64,000 bases of DNA. It comes from Thiobacillus sp. GTDB lineage: Bacteria > Pseudomonadota > Gammaproteobacteria > Burkholderiales > Thiobacillaceae. Below the pieces are notes generated by a model that searched no databases, was not told the origin of the DNA, and saw only the letters and a program-made list of their open reading frames with translations. Below, piece by piece: positions 19,248-27,730 of this stretch. A program made the translations under genes and the position numbers. The stretch is from assembly GCA_024709425.1 (NCBI GenBank), contig JANJWS010000032.1:1-64000 (forward strand), given 5' to 3'. Position 1 is the first letter of the stretch. Every line of letters starts with the position of its first letter.

Positions 19248-21593
19248 ATGCAATTTCCGGAATCCTGGTTGCGCAGCCTGGTGAATCCTGCGCTCGATAC
19301 CGCAGCGCTGGCGCATGCCGTCACCATGGCGGGGCTGGAGGTGGAAGCGCTGGCGCCGGCCGCACCGCCTTTCAACAACGTGGTGGTGGCCGAAATCCTG
19401 TCGGCGGAAAAGCATCCGGATGCCGACCGCCTGCGGGTGTGCCAGGTCGACGTCGGCGAGGGTACGCCGGTGACCATCGTCTGCGGCGCGCCCAATGCCG
19501 CGGCGGGCCTCAAGGTGCCGTGCGCGCGGCCTGGTGCGAAGCTGCCGGAGGTCGAGATCAAGGTCGCCAGGGTGCGCGGCGTCGAGTCCTTCGGCATGCT
19601 GTGCTCGACGAAGGAGCTGGGGCTGGAAGGTGCCGCCGACGGCCTCATGGCGCTGCCCGACGATGCGCCGGTGGGCGAGGATTTCCGCGCCTGGCTCAAC
19701 CTCGACGACACGCTCGTCACGCTCAAGCTCACGCCGAACCGCGCCGACTGCCTGTCGCTCGCCGGGCTCGCGCGCGAAATCGGCGCCATCACGGGCGCCG
19801 AAGTACGGCTGCCGCAAACCGGCGAGGTCGTCCCGACCATTGGCGACACCGTGGCGGTGCAGGTGGCCGTCCCCGACGCCTGTCCGCGCTATCTCGCGCG
19901 CGTGGTGCGCGGCATCGACGCGCAGGCCGAAACGCCGCGCTGGATGGCCGAACGCCTGGAGCGCAGCGGCATCCGCCCGCTGCTGGCGCCGGTCGACATC
20001 ACCAACTACGTGCTGCTCGAACTTGGCCAGCCGATGCATGCCTTCGCGCTGTCGCGCCTCAACGGCGGCATCGAGGTGCGCCTGGCGCGCGCCGGCGAGA
20101 AACTTGAACTGCTCAACGGCCAGACCGCCGAGCTTGCCCCCGACATGCTGGTGATCGCCGACGCCACGGGGCCGGTCGCGCTCGCCGGCATCATGGGCGG
20201 GCAGCCCTCCAGCGTGGAGCGGGTCACCGTCGACGTCATGCTGGAAGCCGCCTTCTTTGCGCCGGCGGCGATTGCCGGCCGCGCGCGGCGACTCGGCCTG
20301 GCGACGGATTCCTCGCACCGCTTCGAGCGCGGCGTCGATTTCGGCGCCACGCGTGCGGCGATGGAGCGTGCCACGCAGCTGCTCATCGACATCTGTGGCG
20401 GCCAGCCCGGCCCCATCAGCGAGGCCGTGGCCGAGCTGCCGCGGCGCGATCCCATCACCCTGCGGCTGCCGCGTCTGGCGCGCGTCGCCGGCGTCGCGCT
20501 CGATGCCGATGCGGTGGCGCGCAACCTCGCCGCCCTGGGCGCCGACGTGCGGCGCGAGGATGACCGCCTCATCGTCACGCCGCCCAGCTTCCGCTTCGAC
20601 CTCGCCATCGAGGAAGACCTGATCGAAGAGGCGGTGCGCCTGTTCGGTTACGACAACATTCCGGCGCAGCCGCCCGCGGCGCCTTCGCGCATGCTGCCGC
20701 AGGACGAGACGCGGCGCGCCGACGACGCGCTGCGCCAGGCGCTGGTCGACCTCGATTACCAGGAAGTCGTCACCTACAGCTTCGTCGATCCGGCCTGGGA
20801 GACCACGCTCGATCCCGCCGCGCGCCCGCTGCCGCTCGCCAACCCGCTCGCCAGCCAGTTGTCGGCGATGCGCACCACGTTGTGGGGCGGCCTTATCGAG
20901 ACGCTGCGCCACAACCTCAACCGGCAGCAGGCGCGGGTGCGCATCTTCGAAGCGGGGCGCGTGTATGCCGCGCTCGACGCGCAGCCGATGAAGCTCGGCG
21001 GGCTGGCGTTCGGCGACGCGCTGCCGGAGCAATGGGGCGCCAAGGCACGTCGTGTCGATTTCTTCGACGTCAAGGGCGACCTTGAACGCCTGTTCGGGCG
21101 CGCGCTCGACACCCGGCGCGGCAGTCATCCCGCCTTGCATCCAGGGCAGTGTGCGGAAGTATGGCTGGATGGCCGGGCCATCGGCTGGCTGGGTGCGCTG
21201 CATCCGCGCTTGGTGCAGGCGTTCGACCTCGCCTCGGCGCCGCTGCTGTTCGAACTCGACGCCGACGCCGTCGCGCGCCGCACGCTGCCGCGCCACGCGG
21301 GGCAGTCGCGCTTCCCGCAGGTGCGGCGCGACCTCGCCTTTGTGCTCGACGCGCAGACGCCGGCCGGCGACCTGCTCGCCGCGCTGCGGCGGGTCGCACC
21401 CGCGCAGGTGCGCGAGATCGAGGTGTTCGACGACTATCGCGGCAAGGGTCTGGAACAGAACCAAAAAAGCCTTGCAATCCGCATAGTTATGCAAGATACT
21501 GCACGCACGTTGACGGATCGGGATGTGGAGGAGGCCGTTCAGGCGCTGATCGACACCGCACAGCAGCAATGCGGTGCAAGCCTGCGGATCTGA
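19248..21593 (+). CDS. pheT: Phenylalanyl-tRNA synthetase beta subunit
   Basis: 781 residues. N-terminal tRNA-binding domain (KHPDADRLRVCQVDVG), B3/4 editing domain, B5, catalytic-like core and C-terminal anticodon-binding domain (FPQVRRDLAFVLD, ending LTDRDVEEAVQALIDTAQQQCGASLR). ATG 19248 has TTGGAG upstream. It is followed by ihfA, the usual proteobacterial order. Confidence 0.97.
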   Translation: MQFPESWLRSLVNPALDTAALAHAVTMAGLEVEALAPAAPPFNNVVVAEILSAEKHPDADRLRVCQVDVGEGTPVTIVCGAPNAAAGLKVPCARPGAKLPEVEIKVARVRGVESFGMLCSTKELGLEGAADGLMALPDDAPVGEDFRAWLNLDDTLVTLKLTPNRADCLSLAGLAREIGAITGAEVRLPQTGEVVPTIGDTVAVQVAVPDACPRYLARVVRGIDAQAETPRWMAERLERSGIRPLLAPVDITNYVLLELGQPMHAFALSRLNGGIEVRLARAGEKLELLNGQTAELAPDMLVIADATGPVALAGIMGGQPSSVERVTVDVMLEAAFFAPAAIAGRARRLGLATDSSHRFERGVDFGATRAAMERATQLLIDICGGQPGPISEAVAELPRRDPITLRLPRLARVAGVALDADAVARNLAALGADVRREDDRLIVTPPSFRFDLAIEEDLIEEAVRLFGYDNIPAQPPAAPSRMLPQDETRRADDALRQALVDLDYQEVVTYSFVDPAWETTLDPAARPLPLANPLASQLSAMRTTLWGGLIETLRHNLNRQQARVRIFEAGRVYAALDAQPMKLGGLAFGDALPEQWGAKARRVDFFDVKGDLERLFGRALDTRRGSHPALHPGQCAEVWLDGRAIGWLGALHPRLVQAFDLASAPLLFELDADAVARRTLPRHAGQSRFPQVRRDLAFVLDAQTPAGDLLAALRRVAPAQVREIEVFDDYRGKGLEQNQKSLAIRIVMQDTARTLTDRDVEEAVQALIDTAQQQCGASLRI

Positions 21594-21626
21594 AGCCGTT
21601 TTTTACGCCAAATACAACAACATCAC

Positions 21627-21938
21627 ATGAGCACCCTCACCAAAGCTGACCTCGCCGAACTGCTGTTCGAGAAAGTGGGCTTGAACAAGCGCGAGGCGAA
21701 GGATGTCGTCGAATCGTTCTTCGATGAAATCCGCGCCGCTCTCGAAAAGGGCGACGTCGTCAAGCTATCCGGCTTCGGCAACTTCCAGTGCCGCGAGAAG
21801 CCCCAGCGCCCGGGGCGCAACCCCAAGACCGGCGAGGAAATGCCGATCTCCGCGCGGCGCGTGGTGACTTTCCATGCCAGCCAGAAACTCAAGTCCCAGG
21901 TCGAGAACGCCGGAATTGGATCGCCCGCTGCGGAGTGA
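21627..21938 (+). CDS. ihfA: Integration host factor alpha subunit
   Basis: 103 residues. HU/IHF fold with [25 protein letters not shown], the beta-arm sequence [19 protein letters not shown] and [13 protein letters not shown]. It bends DNA as a heterodimer with IHF beta. The downstream MerR-like gene overlaps it in another frame. Confidence 0.95.
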   Translation: MSTLTKADLAELLFEKVGLNKREAKDVVESFFDEIRAALEKGDVVKLSGFGNFQCREKPQRPGRNPKTGEEMPISARRVVTFHASQKLKSQVENAGIGSPAAE

Positions 21939-22281
21939 ACTTCCGCCGATTCCGGCCAAACGCTATTTCACCATCGGTGAAGTGTCCGAGCTGTGCGCCG
22001 TCAAGCCGCACGTGCTGCGCTACTGGGAGCAGGAATTCACCCAGCTGCGTCCCGTCAAGCGCCGCGGCAACCGGCGCTACTACCAGCACCACGAAGTCCT
22101 GCTGATCCGCCGCATCCGCGAACTGCTGTACGAGGATGGCTTCACCATCAGCGGCGCACGGCAGCGTCTGGAACACGATGGCGACGCCGCGCCCGAATCC
22201 CCCGCAGTGGCAGCGGCACCGGTCACCTCGACCGGAAAACTGCGCGCCGAACTTTCCGCCATCCTCAAAATATTGGGCTGA
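21874..22281 (+). CDS. MerR-family transcriptional regulator
   Basis: 135 residues from ATG 21874, overlapping ihfA by 65 bases. A TTG at 21916 is an alternative start that would begin just before the conserved part. The MerR winged helix is [25 protein letters not shown] plus [37 protein letters not shown]. The short alanine-rich C-terminus lacks a metal- or effector-binding domain. This gene commonly follows ihfA in beta- and gammaproteobacteria. Confidence 0.85.
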   Translation: MPARNSSPRSRTPELDRPLRSELPPIPAKRYFTIGEVSELCAVKPHVLRYWEQEFTQLRPVKRRGNRRYYQHHEVLLIRRIRELLYEDGFTISGARQRLEHDGDAAPESPAVAAAPVTSTGKLRAELSAILKILG

Positions 22282-22328
22282 CGGGCTTCCGTCGCGCGCC
22301 GCTCCTCTGCTAGAATCTCGGGCTTCGT

Positions 22329-22405
22329 CGGGGCGTAGCGCAGCCTGGTAGCGCACCTGCATGGGGTGCAGGGGGTCGGAAGTTCGAATCTTCTCGCCCC
22401 GACCA
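22329..22405 (+). tRNA. tRNA-Pro (anticodon GGG)
   Basis: 77 bases with an encoded CCA. Acceptor arms CGGGGCG/CGCCCCG pair; anticodon stem CCTGC/GCAGG with loop ATGGGGT gives GGG. A TAGAAT box at 22311-22316 lies 12 bases upstream. Confidence 0.96.
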
Positions 22406-22421
22406 ATTAAATTAAAGAGAC

Positions 22422-22446
22422 AGGGTCGGTCACGCCGGCCCTTTTT
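22422..22446 (+). terminator. Terminator after tRNA-Pro
   Basis: AGGGTCGG, loop TCAC, GCCGGCCCT followed by TTTT. The stem has one mismatch. Confidence 0.65.
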
Positions 22447-22542
22447 CTTTAGGGCGGTCGAAACCCTATTGCCGGCGCGGCATCTACAATGCCCGGTAAA
22501 GGCACCGCCATTCGCTGTCTGTTCAATTCTGGAGAGAGAATC

Positions 22543-23127
22543 ATGGAACACACTTTGCCCGCACTGCCCTTTGCCATGGACGCCCTCGCGCCGCACATGT
22601 CCAAGGAGACCTTCGAATATCACTACGCCAAGCACCACCAGGCCTACGTGACCAACCTCAATAACCTCATCAAGGGCACCGACTTCGAGAACAAGTCGCT
22701 CGAAGACATCGTCAAGAGCGCCCCCGCCGGTGGCATCTACAACAACGCCGCGCAGGTGTGGAACCACACCTTCTTCTGGAACTGCCTCACCCCCAACGGC
22801 GGCGGCGCCCCCACCGGCGCCCTGGCCGACGCCATCAACAAGAAGTGGGGCAGCCTCGACGAATTCAAGAAAACCTTCCAGGCCAGCGCCGTCGGCAATT
22901 TCGGCTCCGGCTGGACCTGGCTGGTGAAAAAGGCCGACGGCTCCGTCGACATCGTCAACATGGGCGCCGCCGGCACCCCGCTGACCACCGGCGACAAAGC
23001 CCTGCTGTGCGTGGACGTGTGGGAGCACGCCTACTACATCGACTACCGCAACCTGCGTCCCAAGTTCGTCGAGACCTTCCTCAACAACATGGTGAACTGG
23101 AAATTTGCCGAGGCGAATTTCGGTTGA
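22543..23127 (+). CDS. sodB: Superoxide dismutase (Fe type)
   Basis: 194 residues from ATG 22543 (GGAGAGAG upstream). Metal ligands are visible: H in FEYHYAKHHQAYV, H in VWNHTFFWNCL, and D/H in DVWEHAYYIDYRN. FFWNCL and the SAVGNFGSGWTWL segment favour the iron class. Cytosolic, no signal peptide. A 21-base piece including the stop codon is repeated directly downstream. Confidence 0.93.
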   Translation: MEHTLPALPFAMDALAPHMSKETFEYHYAKHHQAYVTNLNNLIKGTDFENKSLEDIVKSAPAGGIYNNAAQVWNHTFFWNCLTPNGGGAPTGALADAINKKWGSLDEFKKTFQASAVGNFGSGWTWLVKKADGSVDIVNMGAAGTPLTTGDKALLCVDVWEHAYYIDYRNLRPKFVETFLNNMVNWKFAEANFG

Positions 23128-23165
23128 GGCAGGTATTCGCGGAAGCGAATTTCGGTTGAGGCAGG
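23113..23165 (+). repeat. Direct repeat of the sodB 3' end
   Basis: A 21-base sequence, GCGAATTTCGGTTGAGGCAG plus G, occurs at 23113-23133 (spanning the sodB stop) and exactly again at 23145-23165, a 32-base period. Confidence 0.85.
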
Positions 23166-23197
23166 CGTCCGGGTAACCGGACTGCCCAGCTTGCATG

Positions 23198-23228
23198 CAA
23201 GGGGCCGCCATGTGCGGCCCCTTGTGCT
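23198..23228 (+). terminator. Hairpin terminator downstream of sodB
   Basis: CAAGGGGCCGC (23198-23208) pairs perfectly with GCGGCCCCTTG (23214-23224). A short interrupted T run follows. Confidence 0.7.
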
Positions 23229-23732
23229 TTTGCGACGCCGCCACTCGATAACATCGCCACCTGTGCGAGAATTCCCCTCATAAGAAGACATCGGGGGGAG
23301 TCTTGGTTCCACTACCGGAACACCAGGCAAGAGGAAATATCGACCGGCTGCTCGAGGCGGCCGGCTGGCACGTGTGCGACGCCGACAAGGCCAACATCCA
23401 CGCGGCGCGTGGCGTGGCCATCCGCGAGTTTCCACTCCCCGGCTACGGCTTCGCCGATTACCTGCTCTACGTCGACGGCAAGGCCGCCGGCGTGATCGAA
23501 GCCAAGAAGGAGGGCGTCACCCTCACCGGCGTCGAAACCCAGTCCGACAAATACACCCAGGGCCTGCCCGCCGGCCTGCCGCGCTGGAGCAATCCGCTGC
23601 CGTTCGCTTATCAGTCCACCGGCGTGGAAACCCGCTTCACCAACGGCCTCGATCCCAGCCCGCGTTCACGCCCGGTGTTCGCGTTCCACCAGCCCAAGCT
23701 CTTGGCCGAAATGCTCGCCGCCCCACCAGCAA

Positions 23733-23759
23733 CCCCCTCTCCCTCGAGGGGAGAGGGTG
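23733..23759. repeat. CCCTCTCCC palindrome inside hsdR
   Basis: CCCCTCTCCCTCGAGGGGAG plus AGGG, in frame in the hsdR remnant (peptide PSPSRGEGE). Confidence 0.7.
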
Positions 23760-24252
23760 AGCAACCGCAGGTTGCCGAACAGCGTGCCGACTACCAAACG
23801 CGCCCCGCCACCTTCCTCGCCCGCCTGCAAGCCATGCCGCCGCTGCACGAAGAAGGCCTCTGGCCCGCCCAGATCACAGCAATCAACAACCTCGAAAAAT
23901 CCCTCAAGGAAAACCGCCCGCGCGCCCTGATCCAGATGGCCACCGGCTCGGGCAAGACCTTCACCTCGATTTCCTTCATCTACCGCCTGATCAAGTTCGC
24001 CGGTGCGCGGCGCATTCTGTTCCTGGTCGACCGCGGCAACCTCGCCGACCAGACCCTCAAGGAATTCCAGCAATACGTCTCGCCCTACAACAACTTCAAG
24101 TTCAGCGAGGAATACATCGTCCAGCGCCTGCAGGGCAACCAGATCGACACCACCGCCCGCGTCTGCATCTGCACCCTCCAGCGCATGTATTCCATGCTCA
24201 AGGGCAAAGAGCTGCCCGCCGACCTGGAAGAAGTGCCCGTAGACCAACTAGC

Positions 24253-24292
24253 ACTCCCCTCGCCCTCGGGGAGAGGGGCCGGGGGTGAGGGT
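24253..24292. repeat. CCCTCTCCC-type palindrome at the hsdR deletion junction
   Basis: CTCCCCTCGCCCTCGGGGAG, then AGGGGCCGGGGGTGAGGG. Unrelated HsdR segments lie on either side in different frames. Confidence 0.75.
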
Positions 24293-24582
24293 GAACTTCG
24301 ATGCCTGGCTTGGGCAACAGCAAAGCGCCGGGCGCACATTCAATGAAGAACAGATGTGGTGGTTAACAGAAATCCGCAAACACATCGAAGCGAACCTTCA
24401 AATTGAACCTGACGACTTCGAGCTTGCCCCCTTCGCCCAGGAAGGCGGCCTCGGCAAGGTCTACCAGCTTTTCGGCGACGAACTCAGCACCCTCATCGAG
24501 CAACTGAATGAAACGCTGGCCGCATGACGAGCGAAATAAAGACTAAAATAATGACCAGATTAATGGTTTGAAGGAGCCCGCC

Positions 24583-24828
24583 ATGGAACTGCTCTACACC
24601 AACGCCTCGGTCAGCATCAGCGAACTGAAGAAGAATCCCACCGCCGTCATCGACGAGGCAGACGGCTTCCCCGTCGCCGTGCTCAACCACAACAAACCCG
24701 CCGCCTACCTGGTGCCCGCCGCCGCCTTCGAGGCCATGATGGAAAGGCTCGACGACATCGAGCTCGCCAAACTGGTGAAGGAACGCGAGCACGAGCCCAC
24801 CGTCAAGGTCGACCCGAATGACCTATAG
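24583..24828 (+). CDS. Antitoxin of RelB/Phd-YefM type
   Basis: 81 residues from ATG 24583, with AAGGAG at 24571-24576; an upstream TTG at 24568 is rejected. SVSISELKKNPTAVIDEADGFPVAVLNHNKPAAYLVPAAAFEAM is the Phd/YefM-like DNA-binding fold of StbD-type antitoxins. The C-terminus (PTVKVDPNDL) would wrap the toxin. It overlaps the toxin gene by 11 bases and sits between two hsdR 3' ends. Confidence 0.88.
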   Translation: MELLYTNASVSISELKKNPTAVIDEADGFPVAVLNHNKPAAYLVPAAAFEAMMERLDDIELAKLVKEREHEPTVKVDPNDL

Positions 24829-25105
24829 CCTCGAATTCCGGGAAAGCGCCTGGAAGGAGTGGCAGAAACTCGACCGCCCCCTGCGCGAGCAATTCAAGGC
24901 CAAGCTGCTGGAGCGGCTGGACAACCCCCGCGTCGAATCCGCCCGGCTCTCCTGCATGCCCGACTGCTACAAGATCAAGCTGCGCGCCGCCGGCTACCGG
25001 CTGGTGTACCAGGTCTTCGACGAGCGGCTGGTGGTGGTCGTGGTGGCCGTGGGCAAGCGGGAGGACAGCGCGGTGTATCGCAAGGCCAAGGGGCGGATGA
25101 AATGA
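24818..25105 (+). CDS. RelE/ParE-family toxin
   Basis: 95 residues. SLEFRESAWKEWQKLDRPLREQFKAKLLERL and CYKIKLRAAGYRLVYQVFDERLVVVVVAVGKRE match RelE/StbE mRNA interferases, including the basic and arginine residues of the YRLVYQV strand. It is co-transcribed with the antitoxin and overlaps the following hsdR 3' fragment (ATGA). Confidence 0.88.
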   Translation: MTYSLEFRESAWKEWQKLDRPLREQFKAKLLERLDNPRVESARLSCMPDCYKIKLRAAGYRLVYQVFDERLVVVVVAVGKREDSAVYRKAKGRMK

Positions 25106-25260
25106 TCGGCAATCACATCGCCGCCAACCTCGGCGTCGAGCCGGACGACTTCGAATATGCGCCCTTCGCCCAAGAAGGCGGCTTGGGCAAGGTGTATCAA
25201 CTATTCGGCGATGAGCTGAACGTCCTCATTGAGCAATTGAACGAGAGCTTGGCGGCATGA
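25102..25260 (+). pseudogene. Second HsdR C-terminal fragment
   Basis: 52 codons ending GGLGKVYQLFGDELNVLIEQLNESLAA, homologous to the 3' end of the hsdR remnant at 24400-24527 but clearly diverged at codon third positions. It is therefore more likely from a related hsdR allele than from a fresh duplication. Its stop overlaps the hsdS start (ATGA), the normal hsdR-hsdS junction. The RelE-type pair therefore sits between two alternative hsdR ends. Confidence 0.75.
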
Positions 25261-26150
25261 AGGTTCAAGAGGCACACGCGGATTACCTATTGGGTACCGC
25301 TGGCCAACGTGATTGGCCGGTTATGACCATTGAGGAAATCGCCGACGTTAATCCGCCTGTTGATAAGGCCGCGATACCCGATGACTTGCCGGTTTCGTTT
25401 GTTCCGATGCCAGCGGTCGGCGCTGCAGATGGCTCAATTCGCGTCGAGGAAACACGCCCAGCGGGCGAGGTGAAAAAGGGATTTACTGCCTTCCTCGAAG
25501 GCGATGTGCTCTTCGCCAAAATCACGCCCTGCATGGAAAACGGAAAGATGGCAGTCGTACCCAAGCTGGTGAATGGTTACGGGTTCGGTTCTACCGAATT
25601 CCACGTGCTCCGGCCCAAGCCAGGCATGGATGCCAAGTACATTTACTACTACGTTTCGAGCCAGGCATTTCGTGGCGAGGCGGAGAGGTACATGACCGGC
25701 GCCGTGGGGCAGAAGCGTGTATCCACGACCTATCTGAAGCAGAGCACGATCCCCGTCGCCCCCCTCGACCAACAAAAACGCATCGTCGCAGAAATCGAAA
25801 AACAATTCTCCCGCCTCGACGAAGCCGTCGCCAATCTCAAGCGCGTCAAGGCCAACCTCAAGCGCTACAAAGCCGCCGTCCTCAAAGCCGCTGTCGAAGG
25901 CCGCCTCGTCGAAACCGAAGCCGAACTCGCCCGCCGCGAAGGCCGCAGCCACGAGACCGGCGTCCAACTCCTGCAACGCATCCTCGAAACCCGCCGCAGC
26001 CAGTGGCAAGGCAAAGGCAAATACAAGGAACCCGCCGCGCCCGATACCACCAACCTGCCCGAATTGCGCGCAATAATTCCTCGAATAGGTGAACTATCGC
26101 GTACTCGATATATTTTCTCCGTTACGCGCCGGATGTTGCGTCAGGTTTAA
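25257..26150 (+). pseudogene. hsdS: Type I restriction specificity subunit, truncated
   Basis: The first target-recognition domain is present (VNPPVDKAAIPDDLPVSFVPM ... GAVGQKRVSTTYLKQSTIPVAPLDQQKRIVAEIEKQFSRLDEAV) with the central conserved helices (VANLKRVKANLKRYKAAVLKAAVEGRLV). After TTNLPEL the sequence leaves the family (RAIIPRIGELSRTR...) and stops. The second recognition domain and distal helix are missing. A half-HsdS can sometimes dimerise, but with no intact hsdM nearby it is probably inert. Confidence 0.82.
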
Positions 26151-26262
26151 GTTGGGTCAATTTTGTAAACCTTGGGTGTGCATCTATTTGAATATCCAAA
26201 CCACCCGTTGCCGTGGCGGGTCATGGGTCTAGTTTAGAGTTTGTTTATGCGGTTGTAATTCA

Positions 26263-26307
26263 TTGACTTTCAATAACATTATTCCTATATTCTCTATTCG
26301 AGAATAG
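26263..26307 (+). promoter_or_regulatory. Promoter and operator-like palindrome of the HTH/NTase pair
   Basis: TTGACT (26263-26268), a 17-base spacer and TATATT (26286-26291) make a near-consensus sigma-70 promoter. A perfect 14-base palindrome, CTATTCGAGAATAG (26294-26307), covers the expected transcription start, three bases before the ATG at 26311. The region is visibly AT-richer than its surroundings. Confidence 0.75.
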
Positions 26308-26310
26308 CGA

Positions 26311-26865
26311 ATGCGGCCCATGCCAAAAGCAAAATCCAACCCTCAAGTCGTGCTCCGTCCCCAGGATCTGGTGGTTTTGTTGCGGCTGTCGATAGAGAAG
26401 GGGCCAGCGCCAACCTATGCCGTGCTGGCGTCCGAATTGAGCCTGACGGCTTCGGAAATCCACGCGGGGGTGGAGCGGGCGGTGCTTGCCCAGTTGGCGC
26501 GCAAGGACGCGGCCGGGAAGGCATCGGTGGTGCGCGAGGCGCTGCGCCAGTTTGTGCTGAACGGGGCGCGCTACGCCTTTCCCGCTACCCGTGGCGGCAT
26601 GTCGCGCGGCATGCCGACGGGGTATGCGGCAGCGCCGCTGGCTGACAAGATCGTGCAGCCCAACGAGCCGGCGCCGGTGTGGCCGCACAAGAATGGCACG
26701 GTGCGCGGCGAGGCGTTTTATCCGCTTTACCCGACGGTGCCCGAGGCGGCCGGCCGCAACCCTGCGCTTTATGAATTGCTGGTGCTGTTCGACGCGGTGC
26801 GCGGCGGCAGCCCGCGTGAGCGGGCCCTGGCGCTGCCGCAGCTGGATGCGCGGCTGGCAGGATGA
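26311..26865 (+). CDS. Winged-helix-like protein, putative antitoxin of NTase pair
   Basis: 184 residues from ATG 26311 (a second ATG at 26320 is possible). The N-terminal 75 residues look like a winged helix (LRPQDLVVLLRLSIEKGPAPTYAVLASELSLTASEIHAGVERAVLAQL). The C-terminal half is proline/glycine-rich with HKNGTVRGEAFYPLYPTVPEAA. It overlaps the nucleotidyltransferase gene by ATGA and has its own promoter with a palindrome, which together suggest an autoregulating antitoxin or regulator. The family name is not known to me. Confidence 0.65.
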   Translation: MRPMPKAKSNPQVVLRPQDLVVLLRLSIEKGPAPTYAVLASELSLTASEIHAGVERAVLAQLARKDAAGKASVVREALRQFVLNGARYAFPATRGGMSRGMPTGYAAAPLADKIVQPNEPAPVWPHKNGTVRGEAFYPLYPTVPEAAGRNPALYELLVLFDAVRGGSPRERALALPQLDARLAG

Positions 26866-27566
26866 ATCCCAACGACATCAATGTGCTGATGCTGGAATTG
26901 GTTGCCCAGCGGCTGGGCAATGATCTGCTGGGCGAACTGGTGTTTGTCGGCGGCGCGGTCGCGGGCCTGCTGATTACCGACCCGGCCATGCCGGCGATCC
27001 GCCCCACGGAGGATGTCGATCTGCTGGTTCAGGCGCTGACGCTGGCGGACTACCATCGCGTCGAGGAAACACTGGTTGCGCGGGGATTCGCGCATGACAT
27101 GAGCCCGGATGCGCCGATCTGCCGTTGGCGTGTGGGCGGCGTGGCGGTGGATGTGATGCCGGCGCTGGAAGGCATTCTCGGTTTCTCCAACCCCTGGTAT
27201 CCGTTGGCGCTGGATACCGCCGAGCACCAGGCCTTGCCGAGCGGCACGCTGATTCGTCTGGTGGCAGCGCCGGTTTTTCTTGCCACCAAGCTGGAAGCTT
27301 TTTCCGGACGTGGCCAGGGCGATTATTTGTTCAGCCATGATCTGGGCGATTTTCTGGCCGTGATCGACGGGCGGGACAGCCTGGTCGACGAATGCCGGTC
27401 GAGCGATGCCGAGCTACGGGCGTATCTGCGTGACCGAGTTACAGGTTTGCTTACCACGCCGGCTTTTATCGATGCACTGCCAGGACATTTGCCCGGCGAC
27501 ACGGCCAGTCAGGCGCGTGTGCCTGACCTTGAAGACAAACTGCGTGCACTGGCACGTCTGGAGTAA
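26862..27566 (+). CDS. Nucleotidyltransferase-fold protein, putative AbiEii-like toxin
   Basis: 234 residues. Pol-beta-type nucleotidyltransferase signature: GG at residues 30-31 (VFVGGAVAGLL), acidic pair D51/D53 (RPTEDVDLLVQ) and a third acidic residue near D97 (GGVAVDVMP). A downstream KLEAFSGRGQGDYLFSHDLGDFLAVIDGR block resembles AbiEii/MenT-type toxins, which modify tRNA 3' ends or related targets. It is encoded right after a winged-helix gene (ATGA overlap). The catalytic residues look intact. Toxicity and substrate are inference. Confidence 0.72.
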   Translation: MNPNDINVLMLELVAQRLGNDLLGELVFVGGAVAGLLITDPAMPAIRPTEDVDLLVQALTLADYHRVEETLVARGFAHDMSPDAPICRWRVGGVAVDVMPALEGILGFSNPWYPLALDTAEHQALPSGTLIRLVAAPVFLATKLEAFSGRGQGDYLFSHDLGDFLAVIDGRDSLVDECRSSDAELRAYLRDRVTGLLTTPAFIDALPGHLPGDTASQARVPDLEDKLRALARLE

Positions 27567-27569
27567 AGA

Positions 27570-27643
27570 TTGAACACCGCGACCATCATCCAAAACGCTG
27601 GAGCTACTGCAACGTTCTGCGCGACGACGGCATGAGCTACGGC
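27570..27643 (+). pseudogene. hsdM: hsdM N-terminal remnant (type I methyltransferase)
   Basis: About 25 codons. TTG AAC ACC GCG ACC ATC ATC CAA reads as the HsdM N-terminus NTATIIQ. After a frameshift near 27597-27602 the other frame continues SYCNVLRDDGMSYG, the next conserved HsdM residues. Nothing methyltransferase-like follows before the Mrr-like gene. This shows that hsdM once lay here and that the nucleotidyltransferase pair sits between hsdS and hsdM remnants. Confidence 0.7.
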
Positions 27644-27730
27644 GTGCTCGATGCGACGGCCGCTGCAATCGCTGGCGATGTAATGCGCTGGCCTCAAACA
27701 TAGTTACACCGCCTGGCTCGAGGAAAATCA

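Larger units (their letters stand above)
23303..24527 (+). pseudogene. hsdR: Type I restriction endonuclease subunit R, internally deleted
   Basis: The first about 325 codons are HsdR-like: the endonuclease domain with GYGFADYLLYVDGKAAGVIEAKKEG, then helicase motif I (MATGSGKTFTS) and LFLVDRGNLADQT. Just after LEEVPVDQLA the sequence runs into a palindromic repeat (24253-24292). Beyond it, in another frame, is an HsdR C-terminus (NFDAWLGQQ... to LIEQLNETLAA). The rest of the helicase and the coupling domain are missing, so restriction activity should be lost. A second palindrome copy lies in frame at 23733-23759. An RelE-type pair follows. Confidence 0.88.

Noticed and set aside
19245-21569. 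A 774-codon minus-strand frame opposite pheT
   Set aside because: Same antisense artefact of high third-position GC; pheT is clearly the gene.
26155-26262. Insertion-sequence end at the hsdS breakpoint
   Set aside because: The region is AT-richer and follows the breakpoint, but I found no terminal inverted repeat, target duplication or transposase.
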